Shown here: positions 7,749 to 17,834 of the stretch, piece after piece
How positions within the stretch are numbered: position 1 is the stretch's first letter
Layout of the letters: each line of letters begins with the position of its first letter
Source: Alphaproteobacteria bacterium
GTDB taxonomy: Bacteria > Pseudomonadota > Alphaproteobacteria > Micavibrionales > Micavibrionaceae
Direction: 5' to 3'
Assembly: GCA_009929775.1 (NCBI GenBank)
Contig: RZZS01000017.1
Span: forward strand, 1-38,967
Length of the DNA stretch: 38,967 bases
Position numbers and translations under genes: made by a program
Notes under the pieces: generated by a model
The model's database searches: none
What the model was told of the DNA's origin: nothing
What the model saw: the letters and a program-made list of their open reading frames with translations, nothing else

Positions 7749-7823
7749 ATTTAACCTTCAAAGTGCCGTGTGCATTTCCGTGTTTGCCGTGTTCGCGTTG
7801 GTCAAGAGTGCGGCATTGCGCGC

Positions 7824-8492
7824 TCACCTCTGCTCGTTCACCGCCTTGCGAAACGCTTCAATCCATGCGCCGACGTCTTCGGGGCGTGTTTTGAGCGCCG
7901 TGCGGTTGACGATCAGGCGGCTTGTGACGTCCATAATCTTTTCCATTTCGACCATGCCGTTGGCCTTCAGCGTAGCGCCGCTGGACACAAGGTCCACGAT
8001 CCGGCGCGCAAGGCCGAGCTTCGGGGCGATTTCCATTGCGCCGTTGAGTTTGATGCATTCGGCCTGCACGCCGCGCGCCTCGAAATGTTTGCGGGTCAGG
8101 TTCGGGTATTTGGTGGCGACACGCACGTGGCTCCAGCGAGAGGGATCGTCCTCCGCCGCCGCTTCTTCCGTCATAGCCACCGACAGGCGGCAGCCGCCGA
8201 TGCCGAGATCGATGGGGGCGTAGAGTTCCGGATAATCGAACTCGTCCAGCACGTCCTTGCCGACGACGCCGAGCTGTGCGCCGCCGAACGCCACGAAGGT
8301 TGCCACGTCAAAGGCCCGAACGCGGATGATGTCGAGCTCCGGGCGGTTGGTCCGGAATTGCAGAAGGCGGGAATCCTCGTCGGAAAACGCTTCTTCCGGC
8401 TCGATCCCGCAGGCGTTCAAAAGGGGCAGGACTTCCTTCAGAATGCGCCCCTTGGGCACCGCCAGTATCAGTTTTCTGCTGTTGCTTTGCAT
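7824..8492 (-). CDS. hisG: ATP phosphoribosyltransferase, short form
   Basis: HisG makes phosphoribosyl-ATP from ATP and PRPP, the first step of histidine synthesis. The protein has 222 residues from ATG 8492 ([17 protein letters not shown]). It lacks the C-terminal regulatory domain of long HisG, so it is the short form, which in known systems works with the HisZ regulatory subunit. Core motifs present include AVPKGR near the N-terminus and the PRPP-binding [14 protein letters not shown] segment (here [10 protein letters not shown]). A TTG further upstream at 8528 would add 12 residues but gives a poorer N-terminus. Neither hisZ nor hisD is in the window, so the rest of the pathway must be elsewhere. 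Confidence 0.94.
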   Translation of the reverse strand: MQSNSRKLILAVPKGRILKEVLPLLNACGIEPEEAFSDEDSRLLQFRTNRPELDIIRVRAFDVATFVAFGGAQLGVVGKDVLDEFDYPELYAPIDLGIGGCRLSVAMTEEAAAEDDPSRWSHVRVATKYPNLTRKHFEARGVQAECIKLNGAMEIAPKLGLARRIVDLVSSGATLKANGMVEMEKIMDVTSRLIVNRTALKTRPEDVGAWIEAFRKAVNEQR

Positions 8493-8524
8493 GGCAATGT
8501 TTGTAACCGCGAAGGGGCGGTTAT

Positions 8525-9496
8525 TCAAAGGAATTCTTCCCTCATGTATGTTGCGCCGTGTCGGTTCAGCGTATCCGCAATCGAATAAATTGCCTCGATA
8601 TCGCGCTTTAGACGCGCGAACGGGCGGCGGTTGAAGACTGGTGTGCGCAGCGGGGGCGGCGTGAACAATTCATTGCCTGTCTCGATCAGGACCAGAAGTT
8701 CTCCGCTCCGGAGGCAGGCGGCAAGGCGGGTTGCACTGAAATCGTCGAAGAGCCGCGAAAGGCTCTCGAGCATAATCGGGTCGAGGAGGGCGCTCGCCTC
8801 TTCCGGCTTGTCGCTCCATGCGGCAAACGTGGATTCAAATCGGGGATCAGGAAGTTTTGTTCGCTTCAGGTCAGGGTATTGCGGGTCTGGCCGGGGGGCT
8901 TTCGCGCGTTCTGTTACGGCCAGACCGTTAAAGGAATATCCGGAAAACCGGACGGCCAGACAGATGCCCTGAAACCGCCCCGCTTCGCCGTTCTTGTCCT
9001 TTTCGACAAGGCGGAGCTTCGAGAACTCGATGCGTGCGCCACCGCGCTGCCCGGTGAAAAGGTCTGCGCCAAGGCTTCGCGTGTGTGGCGGGACGATCGG
9101 TGCGCGTGTCTCGCCGCCGATATCCGGGTTAACGTATCCCCGCCTCCGGTACTCGAATTCGCCGAACAGCCGGACGATTTTCGGGAATTTGCGCTGAGTC
9201 AGGTACTTGCGGTAGCTGTGCGCGGGTTCGGCTACCCACAAAGCCAGAAAAACGGCAAGGGCCAGAAGCCCGGTTGGAAAAATCGGCGGCAGTGGAAGCC
9301 CGGCCTGCCAGAGCAGCAGCCCGCGCATTTGCTCCGGCGTCAGGAGAAGCTCGGCTATGCCTGCGATAACAGCCACAAGCAGAGTTATCCCGATGGACGC
9401 GCGCAGCCGCTCTTGCTGCGTGTCAAATCGCCAGCGCCGTTCGAGCTCGATGGTCTCGATGGTCTTGCGGAGTTCTGTTTCCGGGTCGCTGGCCAT
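8525..9496 (-). CDS. DUF3137-family membrane protein
   Basis: This 323-residue protein has two predicted membrane helices (about residues 33-53 and 72-92) separated by a short loop. A basic cytoplasmic stretch and a soluble domain of about 210 residues follow. The soluble part has the [17 protein letters not shown]...[10 protein letters not shown] pattern typical of DUF3137 proteins (a beta-rich domain with a Y/F-x-G-x-x-x-G start and an F-x-G turn). Function is unknown in the family. It lies between an Hsp70-like gene and hisG on the same strand, 83 bases after the Hsp70 stop. Family assignment is by eye and moderately sure; the two-helix layout is clear. Confidence 0.72.
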   Translation of the reverse strand: MASDPETELRKTIETIELERRWRFDTQQERLRASIGITLLVAVIAGIAELLLTPEQMRGLLLWQAGLPLPPIFPTGLLALAVFLALWVAEPAHSYRKYLTQRKFPKIVRLFGEFEYRRRGYVNPDIGGETRAPIVPPHTRSLGADLFTGQRGGARIEFSKLRLVEKDKNGEAGRFQGICLAVRFSGYSFNGLAVTERAKAPRPDPQYPDLKRTKLPDPRFESTFAAWSDKPEEASALLDPIMLESLSRLFDDFSATRLAACLRSGELLVLIETGNELFTPPPLRTPVFNRRPFARLKRDIEAIYSIADTLNRHGATYMREEFL

Positions 9497-9579
9497 AACG
9501 GATTCTTACGTCCGCGGTGGTATCCATGTACAGCGAAATCGGGAAAGGGAAGGAATGCGGTTTGGGCCACGGCAGGCAA

Positions 9580-10854
9580 TCAGCGTTGCTGCCGAAACAC
9601 GTGTCCTGCGCTGTAGGCCAGCCCAAGCCCGACGCTGCCGAACTTGTCGTTTTTGGATACGTCCACGCCCGGGAATTTTTGCCCGACAAGCTGATTGATA
9701 ACTGGTAATTCGCTCGATCCGCCGGTGAGAATAACAAGGTCGATGTCCTGCGGTTTTACTTTTGCCTTCAAAAGGCATTCATCGAGAGTCAGCGATATTT
9801 TGCGGATATAGTCGCCTATCGAATTTTCGAACTCTGCCTTCCTGGCGCTTACTTCGAAATCAAGGCCGAGTTCTGTCATCGAAACGGATGCTTCGGCGAA
9901 TTCTGTCAGTCGGATCTTGGTTTCTTCGACGACTTGCAGGAACCGGTGACCAAGCTTTTCTTTTTGCACATGCAGGAGCCGCTCCAGCTTCTGAGGCTCC
10001 AGAGCGTTTCTTAAAAGACTGCGGGTTTCGCGGATGGCCTTGTCGGTTTGCGCGAAATTGACCAGCGGCCATTCCGACAGTTCCGAGTAAGTTTTAAGCG
10101 GCATGTCCAGCAGCTTGTTTTGATCGAAATCCGACCTGAACTGCGAGCCAAGCCCCAAAGAAGGCATGAATGACGCCATCGAAAGCCGCTTGTCGAAATT
10201 CGTCCCGCCGACCCGCGTTCCGGACGTGGCGAGAATATCGGAACTGCGATCGTCCAGCAGCGAGCGGTGCGGGGAAAGCCGGATCACGGTAAAGTCCGAC
10301 GTCCCCCCGCCCAGATCGACAACGAGAGAGAGCTTCTCGCCCTGCAGGCCGCGCTCGTGGGCAAAAGCAGCGGCGATGGGTTCGAACTGAAACCGGACGT
10401 TCCTGAAACCAATCCCGAGCGCTATTTTCTCCAGCATATCGCGGGAGGAGGTATCGGCATTGCGGTTATGGTCGTGAAAGTGAACGGGGCGGCCCATGAC
10501 CACGTTTTCTATGACAGAACCAGCAAATTCTTCCGATTTGCGCTTCAGGTTTTGCAGGTAGATCGCAAGGATTTCCTCAAAGCTGCGCAGCGTCCGGTTA
10601 ACGAGTGTTTTCTCTTCCATCAGGGCGGTGCCAAGGATCGACTTGAGGCCGCGCATCAAGCGCCCGTCCTCACCTTCGGTATATGCCTGAATGCCTTCGC
10701 GCCCGAACAGGACGCCGCCCGTATCGGCGAAGAACAGGGCGCTCGGCATATTGGTCTTTCCGCTCTCAAGAGGCACGAGTGTAGCCTCCTTACCGTTAGA
10801 AACAGCGGAGGTCGAGTTCGAGGTGCCGAAATCTATGCCAAGGTAAATGCTCAT
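9580..10854 (-). CDS. Hsp70-family ATPase, YegD-like, without substrate-binding domain
   Basis: The 424 residues cover only an actin/Hsp70 nucleotide-binding domain. Phosphate-1 motif GIDFGTSNS is at residues 6-14, phosphate-2 VVDLGGGTSDF near residue 188, and the adenosine motif LTGGSSELP near residue 388. DnaK is about 640 residues and has a peptide-binding beta domain, which is missing here; length and sequence resemble YegD. The client and co-chaperones are unknown. It stands alone between murA and the DUF3137 gene, separated from murA by 163 bases that contain a small inverted repeat (GGGTT/AACCC at 10881-10895). The neighbouring membrane protein suggests a functional pair, which is inference. 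Confidence 0.88.
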   Translation of the reverse strand: MSIYLGIDFGTSNSTSAVSNGKEATLVPLESGKTNMPSALFFADTGGVLFGREGIQAYTEGEDGRLMRGLKSILGTALMEEKTLVNRTLRSFEEILAIYLQNLKRKSEEFAGSVIENVVMGRPVHFHDHNRNADTSSRDMLEKIALGIGFRNVRFQFEPIAAAFAHERGLQGEKLSLVVDLGGGTSDFTVIRLSPHRSLLDDRSSDILATSGTRVGGTNFDKRLSMASFMPSLGLGSQFRSDFDQNKLLDMPLKTYSELSEWPLVNFAQTDKAIRETRSLLRNALEPQKLERLLHVQKEKLGHRFLQVVEETKIRLTEFAEASVSMTELGLDFEVSARKAEFENSIGDYIRKISLTLDECLLKAKVKPQDIDLVILTGGSSELPVINQLVGQKFPGVDVSKNDKFGSVGLGLAYSAGHVFRQQR

Positions 10855-11017
10855 CGCTGTTCACTTTCCGGTGAGCCGAGGGTTATACGAACCCGGATTT
10901 GTGAAGTAAAGCGGATATTGTTAGCGGTTCGAAGACGAAAGAGCCGTTATTCCAGCGAGCGTCAGCCGGTCACGGTACACTCGCTTGTGGTTTCGTGTCG
11001 GGAATGGCGCCTGAGGG

Positions 11018-12403
<1,386 letters not shown>

Positions 12404-12939
12404 AGCTCACTTCACACTGGCTGGAACCTTTGAAAAACAGGAACTGGGCAATGCCCTCGTTCGCATAAACCTTGGCAGGCAAGGGAGTTGTATTCGAAAT
12501 TTCAAGCGTCACATGACCTTCCCATCCCGGCTCGAGCGGCGTCACGTTGACGATCAGCCCGCACCGCGCGTAGGTGCTCTTGCCAAGGCAGATCACCAGC
12601 ACGTCTCTGGGAATGCGGAAATATTCCACCGTCCGCGAGAGCGCGAAACTGTTGGGCGGGATGACGCATTCCGTGACGTTGCGTTCAACGAAGCTCTTTT
12701 TCGAAAATTCCTTGGGATCGACGAGCGCGTTGTCCACGTTCGTGAACACCATGAATTCCGGCGCAAGCCGCGCGTCGTAGCCGTACGAGGAAAGCCCGTA
12801 GGAAATCATGCCTTCCGCCTTTTGCTGCTCGACGAACGGCTCGATCATCCCCGAGCCGAGCGCGTGCGCGCGGATCGCATGGTCGGGCAGGAGGCCCGGC
12901 ATCTGGTTGGCGGCTGATGCTGCTTGTAAATGTTGTTCT

Positions 12940-13098
12940 TCAAGAAGGCTTTTCATTCTGTTCTTTCTTTTCTTCTTTTGGGTCTCCGGTCCGTGCGTGC
13001 GTCTGCGTTTTGCGCTTCTTCAGATTTTCGCGCAGGGCCGCGGCCCGTTTGGCAAACCGGTCGTTTCCGCCGCCTTTTTTCGAAGCCTGCCCGCTCAT
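12940..13098 (-). CDS. 52-residue basic protein upstream of dcd
   Basis: ATG at 13098 opens a 52-codon frame ending in TGA at 12940. The product is very basic and rich in Lys/Arg/Glu. It has a Gly/Lys start, a central [16 protein letters not shown] helix and a charged tail (KEEKKEQ). Small alphaproteobacterial proteins with an AALRxNLxRRKxQ helix are common and uncharacterised, and I place it with them by eye. There is no strong ribosome binding site, which lowers confidence. If dcd began at 12956 the two would overlap by 17 bases. Confidence 0.5.
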   Translation of the reverse strand: MSGQASKKGGGNDRFAKRAAALRENLKKRKTQTHARTGDPKEEKKEQNEKPS

Positions 13099-13216
13099 AC
13101 TGGCGTTACCATGGTCGCATTGTGGAAAACTAATGATCCGGATATAGCGCGGATTGAGGAAAGGATTCCAGACTTTTCGTTTTGCGGGGATTTTTCGGTT
13201 GGGGATAAGGGGGCGT

Positions 13217-13307
13217 GAGTTGCGAGTTGCGAGTTCGAGTTACGAGTTGCGAGGGGGTTCGGTGCTGTATCTCGCAACTCGTAACTCGAACTCATAACTC
13301 ATATCTC
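13217..13307. repeat. Long hairpin of GAGTTGC-type units before tRNA-Thr
   Basis: Two 37-base arms (13217-13253 and 13271-13307) built of repeated GAGTT-x-GA units are complementary except for five positions near the outer end. They are separated by 17 bases. The inner 22 or more pairs are perfect. No T run follows. It would form a very stable cruciform or RNA hairpin. Confidence 0.85.
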
Positions 13308-13363
13308 ATTCCTTCTGGACATCGGGAATGCGATCGTCTAAATAGACCCTTCGAACCCGGCAC

Positions 13364-13438
13364 GCTGCTGTAGCTCAGTGGTAGAGCGCACCCTTGGTAA
13401 GGGTGAGGTCGACAGTTCAATCCTGTCCAGCAGCACCA
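13364..13438 (+). tRNA. tRNA-Thr (anticodon GGT)
   Basis: A complete cloverleaf is visible. The acceptor stem GCTGCTG pairs with CAGCAGC, the D arm is TAGCTCAGTGG-type, and the anticodon stem CACCC/GGGTG holds the 7-base loop TTGGTAA with anticodon GGT. A T arm with GTTCAATCC and an encoded ACCA end complete it. It reads threonine codons ACC and ACU. The CCA end overlaps the hairpin at 13436-13465. Confidence 0.97.
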
Positions 13439-13465
13439 CCCTTCGCCCTTACGGGCTTCGGGTGG
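13436..13465. repeat. Hairpin abutting the tRNA-Thr 3' end
   Basis: CCACCC-TTC-GCCC pairs with GGGC-TTC-GGGTGG around a TTAC loop. A second small hairpin (CTTAC/GTAAG) follows at once. These precede the GIY-YIG remnant and are probably the 5' part of that unit rather than a dedicated terminator, as no T run follows. Confidence 0.6.
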
Positions 13466-13542
13466 CTTACGCCAGTAAGGCGCCCGGAACCGTTAGGCCG
13501 AAGGAGTGCGCTCCGAAGCCTTGGCGAAGGAGGGCTTTTTTG

Positions 13543-13629
13543 ATGCATTACGTTTATCTCATTCAAAGCATAAATTCTCCGGAGCAGCGTATATTCTCAG
13601 AATCGTTAGCCAGCAAAAGATTGCTCTAA
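13543..13629 (+). pseudogene. GIY-YIG endonuclease remnant
   Basis: ATG at 13543, after a GGAGGG ribosome binding site, begins MHYVYLIQSINSPEQR. This is the typical N-terminus of short single-domain GIY-YIG proteins (the YVYL half of the GIY motif). Intact members then have a YIG turn and run on to about 90 residues. Here the YIG turn is missing: the sequence passes straight to IFSESLASKRLL and stops after 28 codons. Catalytic Arg and Glu regions are absent. It is therefore a decayed copy. Small GIY-YIG genes placed just after a tRNA, with short palindromes before them, are a recurrent pattern in alphaproteobacteria as I recall it. Confidence 0.6.
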
Positions 13630-13740
13630 CGTTACCCTTCGCATGTTTCGCATGTTCCTATTGTCATCGGTCCCGCCAGTCCGTAAACCGTATTTGTCGA
13701 GGCGGCATTTGCGATTTTTTTGCCATGGGAGAGGGGTAAT

Positions 13741-16700
13741 ATGATCCCGAAAAAAAATTACACGATCGATCCGGAATATTACAGCATCGGGAATATCAGG
13801 AAATGGATCGACGGCGTCTATTACGAGCGCGGGGTCCGTTACGCCGAAAACGGTAACGTACTGGCGGCATCCGTCGACTCCTCCGGGACGATGATCGCGC
13901 AGGTCGAGGGATCGGGCGGGCGCGTCTACGACCAGACCATCCGGTTTCTCGACAAGGGTTCCATCGATGGCGATTGCTCGTGTCCTGTTGGGTGGAATTG
14001 CAAGCATGTAGCGGCCGCTCTCGTTCATCTTTCGAAGACTTCCCCGGGACCTGCGCCCGGCCTGTCCCTCGGTGTCGAGCGGTGGCTGGAGGACATAGGG
14101 CGGGTCGCCGGACAGGAGAAAAAAGGCGAGGCGAAAACGCCGGAGCGGGAATTTTTGTATCTGCTCGATTTCGATGAAGAGACCGAAAGGGTTCTGCTGA
14201 CCCCCGGCTCGACGACCGTGCTCAAGAGCGGGCGCCGCAAGTTCAAGGAATACAGGCTCCGCAACGCCATCAACGGGACGCCCCCGAAGTTTCTGCAGAC
14301 GGACGATCTTCTCATCCTGAGGCGCATGGCGAGCCTGCCGGAGTTTTTCTCCGTTAACTCGTACGGAAGGGACCACTCGGTGTCGATCCTCGGCAGCGAA
14401 GGCGCGGCCGTGCTCGGCGAGCTTGCGCGGAGCGGGAAGCTTTACTGGAAAACGCCGGACGGGCCGGTTCTGGGCGAAGGGCCTGCCCGGCCCGGCGCGT
14501 TCGGCTGGGTTCTGTCGCAGGACGGAACGCAGCGGCTGCAGCCGAAACTGCGGGAGGAAACGTGCGACGCGCTTCTGCCGACCGTGCCTCCCTGTTATGT
14601 CGACGCTTCTGGCGGCATTGTCGGCAAGGTCGACATGTCTTTGCCGGACGGTCTGGTCGAAAGGTTGCTGAAAAGCCCCTCGCTTTCGCCGGACGAGGCG
14701 CCCGTCGTGGCGGAGCGGATGGAAAAAATTTCGCCGGATTTCGCGCTGCCCGCGCCGACAGCCTTGCCGCGCCGCACGCGGACGGTCGAGCCGGTTCCCT
14801 GCCTGCGGCTGATCGGGGAGGAAATTCGCTACACCTCCTATTACGGCTATGGCGGCGGAGGTTATTCGAGTGGAGGAACTCTGGCGATTGCCGAAATGGC
14901 GTTCGATTACGGCGGGACCGTCGCGCCTTATTCGAAGGACGGAGGCGCCTTGCGCTTTGTCGAAGACGGTACGTTGAACGAAACGCCGCGCAACGCCTCG
15001 CTTGAAGACAAATGCGTGAAGAAATTGAGGGAATGCGGGTTGTCCTGCACGATGGGGTACAGGGGGCACTGGAGCAACATCAGGACGGCCGCTCACCGCT
15101 TCGTCATGGACGACGATAACGGCCGTCAGTACGACCAGATGTCCATCGTCGCGGGCTGGCTGGACTTCCTGACGGAGGATGCTCCCCGTTTGCGCAAGGA
15201 GGGCTGGCGCGTCGAAATCGACGAGAGCTTTCCCTTGCGCGCCGTGGAACCGGATGACGAGTGGGACGCCCGGATCGAGGAGGGAAGCGGGGTCGACTGG
15301 TTCGACTTCTCGCTGTCGGTGACGGCGGACGGAAAGACTTACGATCTGCTGCCGATTCTGGCGGGAATCGTCAGGCAAATGGACCGCCGATTCTTCGAAG
15401 GCATGCTTGAGTACGGTCCGGCGGAGGGAAACGTGCCGGTGGCGACAGGCGAGCCGGGCGTTTTCCTGTCTTTGCCGGCCGCGCGGGTGCGCATGATCGT
15501 GAGGTTTCTGCGCGATCTGTGGGATGGCGGCAGGCTTGAGGAGTTCGACGGGGGCGTCCGCCTGCTTCGAACCGAAGCCGCCATGCTTGCGGACCTGGAA
15601 GCCATGGCCGCGGACGAGGCGGCTCGCATGCGCTGGCACAGCGGCGAGAGAATCCGCGAGCTTGGAAAGAAGATGCGTGACTTCAAGGGAATCTCGCCGG
15701 TCGCCCCGCCGCTCGCCCTCAAGGCCGAACTGCGTCCCTATCAGCAGGAGGGGCTGAACTGGCTGGCCTTTTTGCGGGAATACGGTTTGTCCGGTATCCT
15801 CGCCGACGATATGGGGCTTGGCAAGACCGTGCAGGCGCTCGCCTGGCTGGCGCACGAAAAGACGCGGCAGGAAGGGGCGGGCAAGCCCTCGCTCGTCGTC
15901 GCGCCGACGAGCCTGATGCATAACTGGTGTGCGGAGGCGGAAAAGTTTCTGCCGGACATGAAAGTCCTGATGCTGCACGGCGCGGATCGAAAGGAGCGGT
16001 TTGAGGACATCGCCGGTTACGATCTCGTCCTGACGACCTATCCTTTGCTGACCCGCGACAAGGACGTCCTGCTCGACCACGACTTCTTTGCCGTCATTCT
16101 CGACGAGGCGCAGTTCATCAAGAACAGCAAGGCGCGCATGACGCAGATCGTCCGGCAACTGCGTGCGGAGCAACGCCTGTGCCTGACCGGAACGCCGCTT
16201 GAAAACCATCTGGGCGAGTTGTGGTCGCTCTTCAACTTCCTTCAGCCCGGCTATCTCGGCGACGAGAAGCAGTTCCGCAGCATTTACCGCAGGCCGATCG
16301 AAAACGGAACGGACACCGCCGCGACGCAAAAAGACGCTCTGGCCCGGCGCGTTCGCCCGTTCATTTTGCGCCGCACGAAGGAAGCTGTGGCGGCGGAATT
16401 GCCCGCCAAGACGGAAATGATTCGCAGCATCGATCTCGGGACGGCGCAACGCGACCTGTACGAGACCATCCGTCTCAGCATGCACGAAAAAATCCGCCGG
16501 GAAATCGCCTCGAAGGGGCTCGCGCGCAGCCACATCATGGTTCTGGACGCGCTGCTCAAGATGCGGCAGGTCTGTTGCGATCCGCGTTTGCTCAAGATGG
16601 AGTCGGCCAAAAAAAGCCGGGCGGGATCGGCCAAGCTGGAAACGCTGATGGAGATGCTGCCGGGGATGATCGAGGACGGGCGGCGCATCCTGTTGTTCTC

Positions 16701-17139
16701 GCAGTTCGCGCAGATGCTGGGCCTGATCGAGGACGCGTGCCTTGCCTCACAGATTCCCTACGTCAAGATCACCGGCTCGACCAAAGACCGCATGACCCCG
16801 ATCCAGACCTTCCAGAACGGCGAGGTCCCGCTGTTCCTCATCTCCCTGAAAGCGGGCGGGACGGGTCTGAACCTGACAGCGGCGGACACGGTGATCCATT
16901 ACGATCCGTGGTGGAACCCGGCCGTGGAACGTCAGGCGACCGACCGGGCTCACCGCATCGGTCAGGACAAGCCGGTTTTCGTGTACAAGCTTCTGACGAC
17001 GGGAACCGTCGAGGAGAAAATCCAGCAGCTTCAGGAGCGCAAGCAGGCGCTGGCCGACGCGCTGTTCGACCCCGCGCAGACCTCCGGCGGCAAGCTGACC
17101 GAAAAGGACATCGCCGCCCTGTTCGAGCCGGCGGGGTAG
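13741..17139 (+). CDS. SNF2-family helicase with N-terminal SWIM zinc finger
   Basis: This 1132-residue DNA-dependent ATPase has a SWIM zinc finger at the N-terminus (Cys79-x-Cys81-x5-Cys87-x-His89), a long middle region of about 500 residues, and a SNF2/Rad54-type helicase core. The core contains motif I GLGKT (Lys695), motif II DEAQ (788-791), LTGTPLEN (motif III) and QATDRAHRIGQ (motif VI, from 1065). SWIM-SNF2 proteins are widespread in bacteria and act on DNA or DNA-protein complexes, but precise roles are mostly unknown. I chose ATG 13741 because GGAGAGGGG lies 5 bases before it; an ATG at 13720 would add 7 residues. The gene stands alone, with no methylase, nuclease or phospholipase partner next to it. 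Confidence 0.93.
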   Translation: MIPKKNYTIDPEYYSIGNIRKWIDGVYYERGVRYAENGNVLAASVDSSGTMIAQVEGSGGRVYDQTIRFLDKGSIDGDCSCPVGWNCKHVAAALVHLSKTSPGPAPGLSLGVERWLEDIGRVAGQEKKGEAKTPEREFLYLLDFDEETERVLLTPGSTTVLKSGRRKFKEYRLRNAINGTPPKFLQTDDLLILRRMASLPEFFSVNSYGRDHSVSILGSEGAAVLGELARSGKLYWKTPDGPVLGEGPARPGAFGWVLSQDGTQRLQPKLREETCDALLPTVPPCYVDASGGIVGKVDMSLPDGLVERLLKSPSLSPDEAPVVAERMEKISPDFALPAPTALPRRTRTVEPVPCLRLIGEEIRYTSYYGYGGGGYSSGGTLAIAEMAFDYGGTVAPYSKDGGALRFVEDGTLNETPRNASLEDKCVKKLRECGLSCTMGYRGHWSNIRTAAHRFVMDDDNGRQYDQMSIVAGWLDFLTEDAPRLRKEGWRVEIDESFPLRAVEPDDEWDARIEEGSGVDWFDFSLSVTADGKTYDLLPILAGIVRQMDRRFFEGMLEYGPAEGNVPVATGEPGVFLSLPAARVRMIVRFLRDLWDGGRLEEFDGGVRLLRTEAAMLADLEAMAADEAARMRWHSGERIRELGKKMRDFKGISPVAPPLALKAELRPYQQEGLNWLAFLREYGLSGILADDMGLGKTVQALAWLAHEKTRQEGAGKPSLVVAPTSLMHNWCAEAEKFLPDMKVLMLHGADRKERFEDIAGYDLVLTTYPLLTRDKDVLLDHDFFAVILDEAQFIKNSKARMTQIVRQLRAEQRLCLTGTPLENHLGELWSLFNFLQPGYLGDEKQFRSIYRRPIENGTDTAATQKDALARRVRPFILRRTKEAVAAELPAKTEMIRSIDLGTAQRDLYETIRLSMHEKIRREIASKGLARSHIMVLDALLKMRQVCCDPRLLKMESAKKSRAGSAKLETLMEMLPGMIEDGRRILLFSQFAQMLGLIEDACLASQIPYVKITGSTKDRMTPIQTFQNGEVPLFLISLKAGGTGLNLTAADTVIHYDPWWNPAVERQATDRAHRIGQDKPVFVYKLLTTGTVEEKIQQLQERKQALADALFDPAQTSGGKLTEKDIAALFEPAG

Positions 17140-17292
17140 GTAAAACGCTTCTCCCCCCGGGAGAGAGGCATGGCCGGGGAGTGAAACTTTTCAGGCGATG
17201 GCCCCGATCGAGAACCGCGCGGGGCGGGCCCGCCCGTTCCGGTTTTTTCCGAAAAGACTCGACGGGTGCGCAGGAGAGGCGTAGCGTTTTAC
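17140..17292. repeat. Repeat unit with 10-base perfect inverted ends
   Basis: GTAAAACGCT (17140-17149) and AGCGTTTTAC (17283-17292) bound a 153-base stretch directly after the helicase stop. Inside are a CTTCTCCCC/GGGAGAG palindrome and a GCCGGGGAGTGAAAC segment also seen, in various orientations, at 24268-24350 and 27395-27430. Confidence 0.55.
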
Positions 17293-17435
17293 GGGTGAAC
17301 GAAAATGATGGTGTTGCCGTTGGCAGCGCCGTTTGTGTTTTCAGGGGGGTTACTATTACTGGTTTGCGTGGGTTTTTCCGGCGGGGGGCTGAAGGTCGCC
17401 CGGCGGATTCGGAGGCCGGTCCCGAGGTCAGGGTT

Positions 17436-17789
17436 ATGACCGTTGGGGAGTTGACGGGATTCGTTCTCGGAGATGACGGCGCGACCGCCATGCTGGCGTT
17501 TCGTACGCCCTATGGCCCGATTCATGGATTCGCGGTCTTTGATGGCGTTCCCGAACAAGGTGCCGATCCCTTTGGAGAGGGGCGCAGCCGGATCATGTCA
17601 CGTCATGAGGCTCGGCGGGCATTCGACATCGTTCGTGAGAAATTGCCCGAGCATGTGCGGGCCGAGCATCGCCGCGAGTTGGCTGGCTTTGAGGCAAACC
17701 TCAACGGTGGCTACAATCCGCCTCCCGAAAATCTCGGGCCTCCGGTTCGGGCGCCTGCGTGTCTTGCACATGACGCTGCGATGGGCTAG
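17436..17789 (+). CDS. Uncertain 117-residue hypothetical protein
   Basis: ATG at 17436 opens a 117-codon frame with a GAGG about 10 bases upstream. The composition is protein-like, with hydrophobic and charged residues alternating in TAMLAFRTPYGPIHGFAVF and a helical middle (SRHEARRAFDIVREKL). No family is recognised. The ATG overlaps the stop of a 45-codon frame from ATG 17304 that reads as a hydrophobic, signal-like peptide (MMVLPLAAPFVF...). An opposite-strand frame at 17289-17558 also exists but looks low-complexity. This may be a real small gene, two coupled ones, or noise. Confidence 0.35.
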   Translation: MTVGELTGFVLGDDGATAMLAFRTPYGPIHGFAVFDGVPEQGADPFGEGRSRIMSRHEARRAFDIVREKLPEHVRAEHRRELAGFEANLNGGYNPPPENLGPPVRAPACLAHDAAMG

Positions 17790-17834
17790 GTTTTTCCCTC
17801 GTTGGAAGAATCTCTGTCCAGAAGAGGAAAAGCC

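Noticed and set aside
12903..12956. Longer dcd start at ATG 12956
   Set aside because: It would add 18 Gln/Ala-rich residues not typical of Dcd and would overlap the small upstream gene; ATG 12902 gives the normal family length.
13606..16533. Open frame of 975 codons antisense to the SNF2 helicase gene
   Set aside because: It lies almost entirely opposite a gene with clear SWIM and helicase motifs. Its translation is rich in Arg, Gln and His without any domain, as expected for the complement of high-GC codons.
16221..17435. The first part of a long plus-strand frame running from inside the helicase gene to 17789
   Set aside because: It overlaps the helicase core in another frame and is Gly/Arg/Pro-rich. 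Only its last 117 codons, beyond the helicase gene, look protein-like, and these are listed separately.
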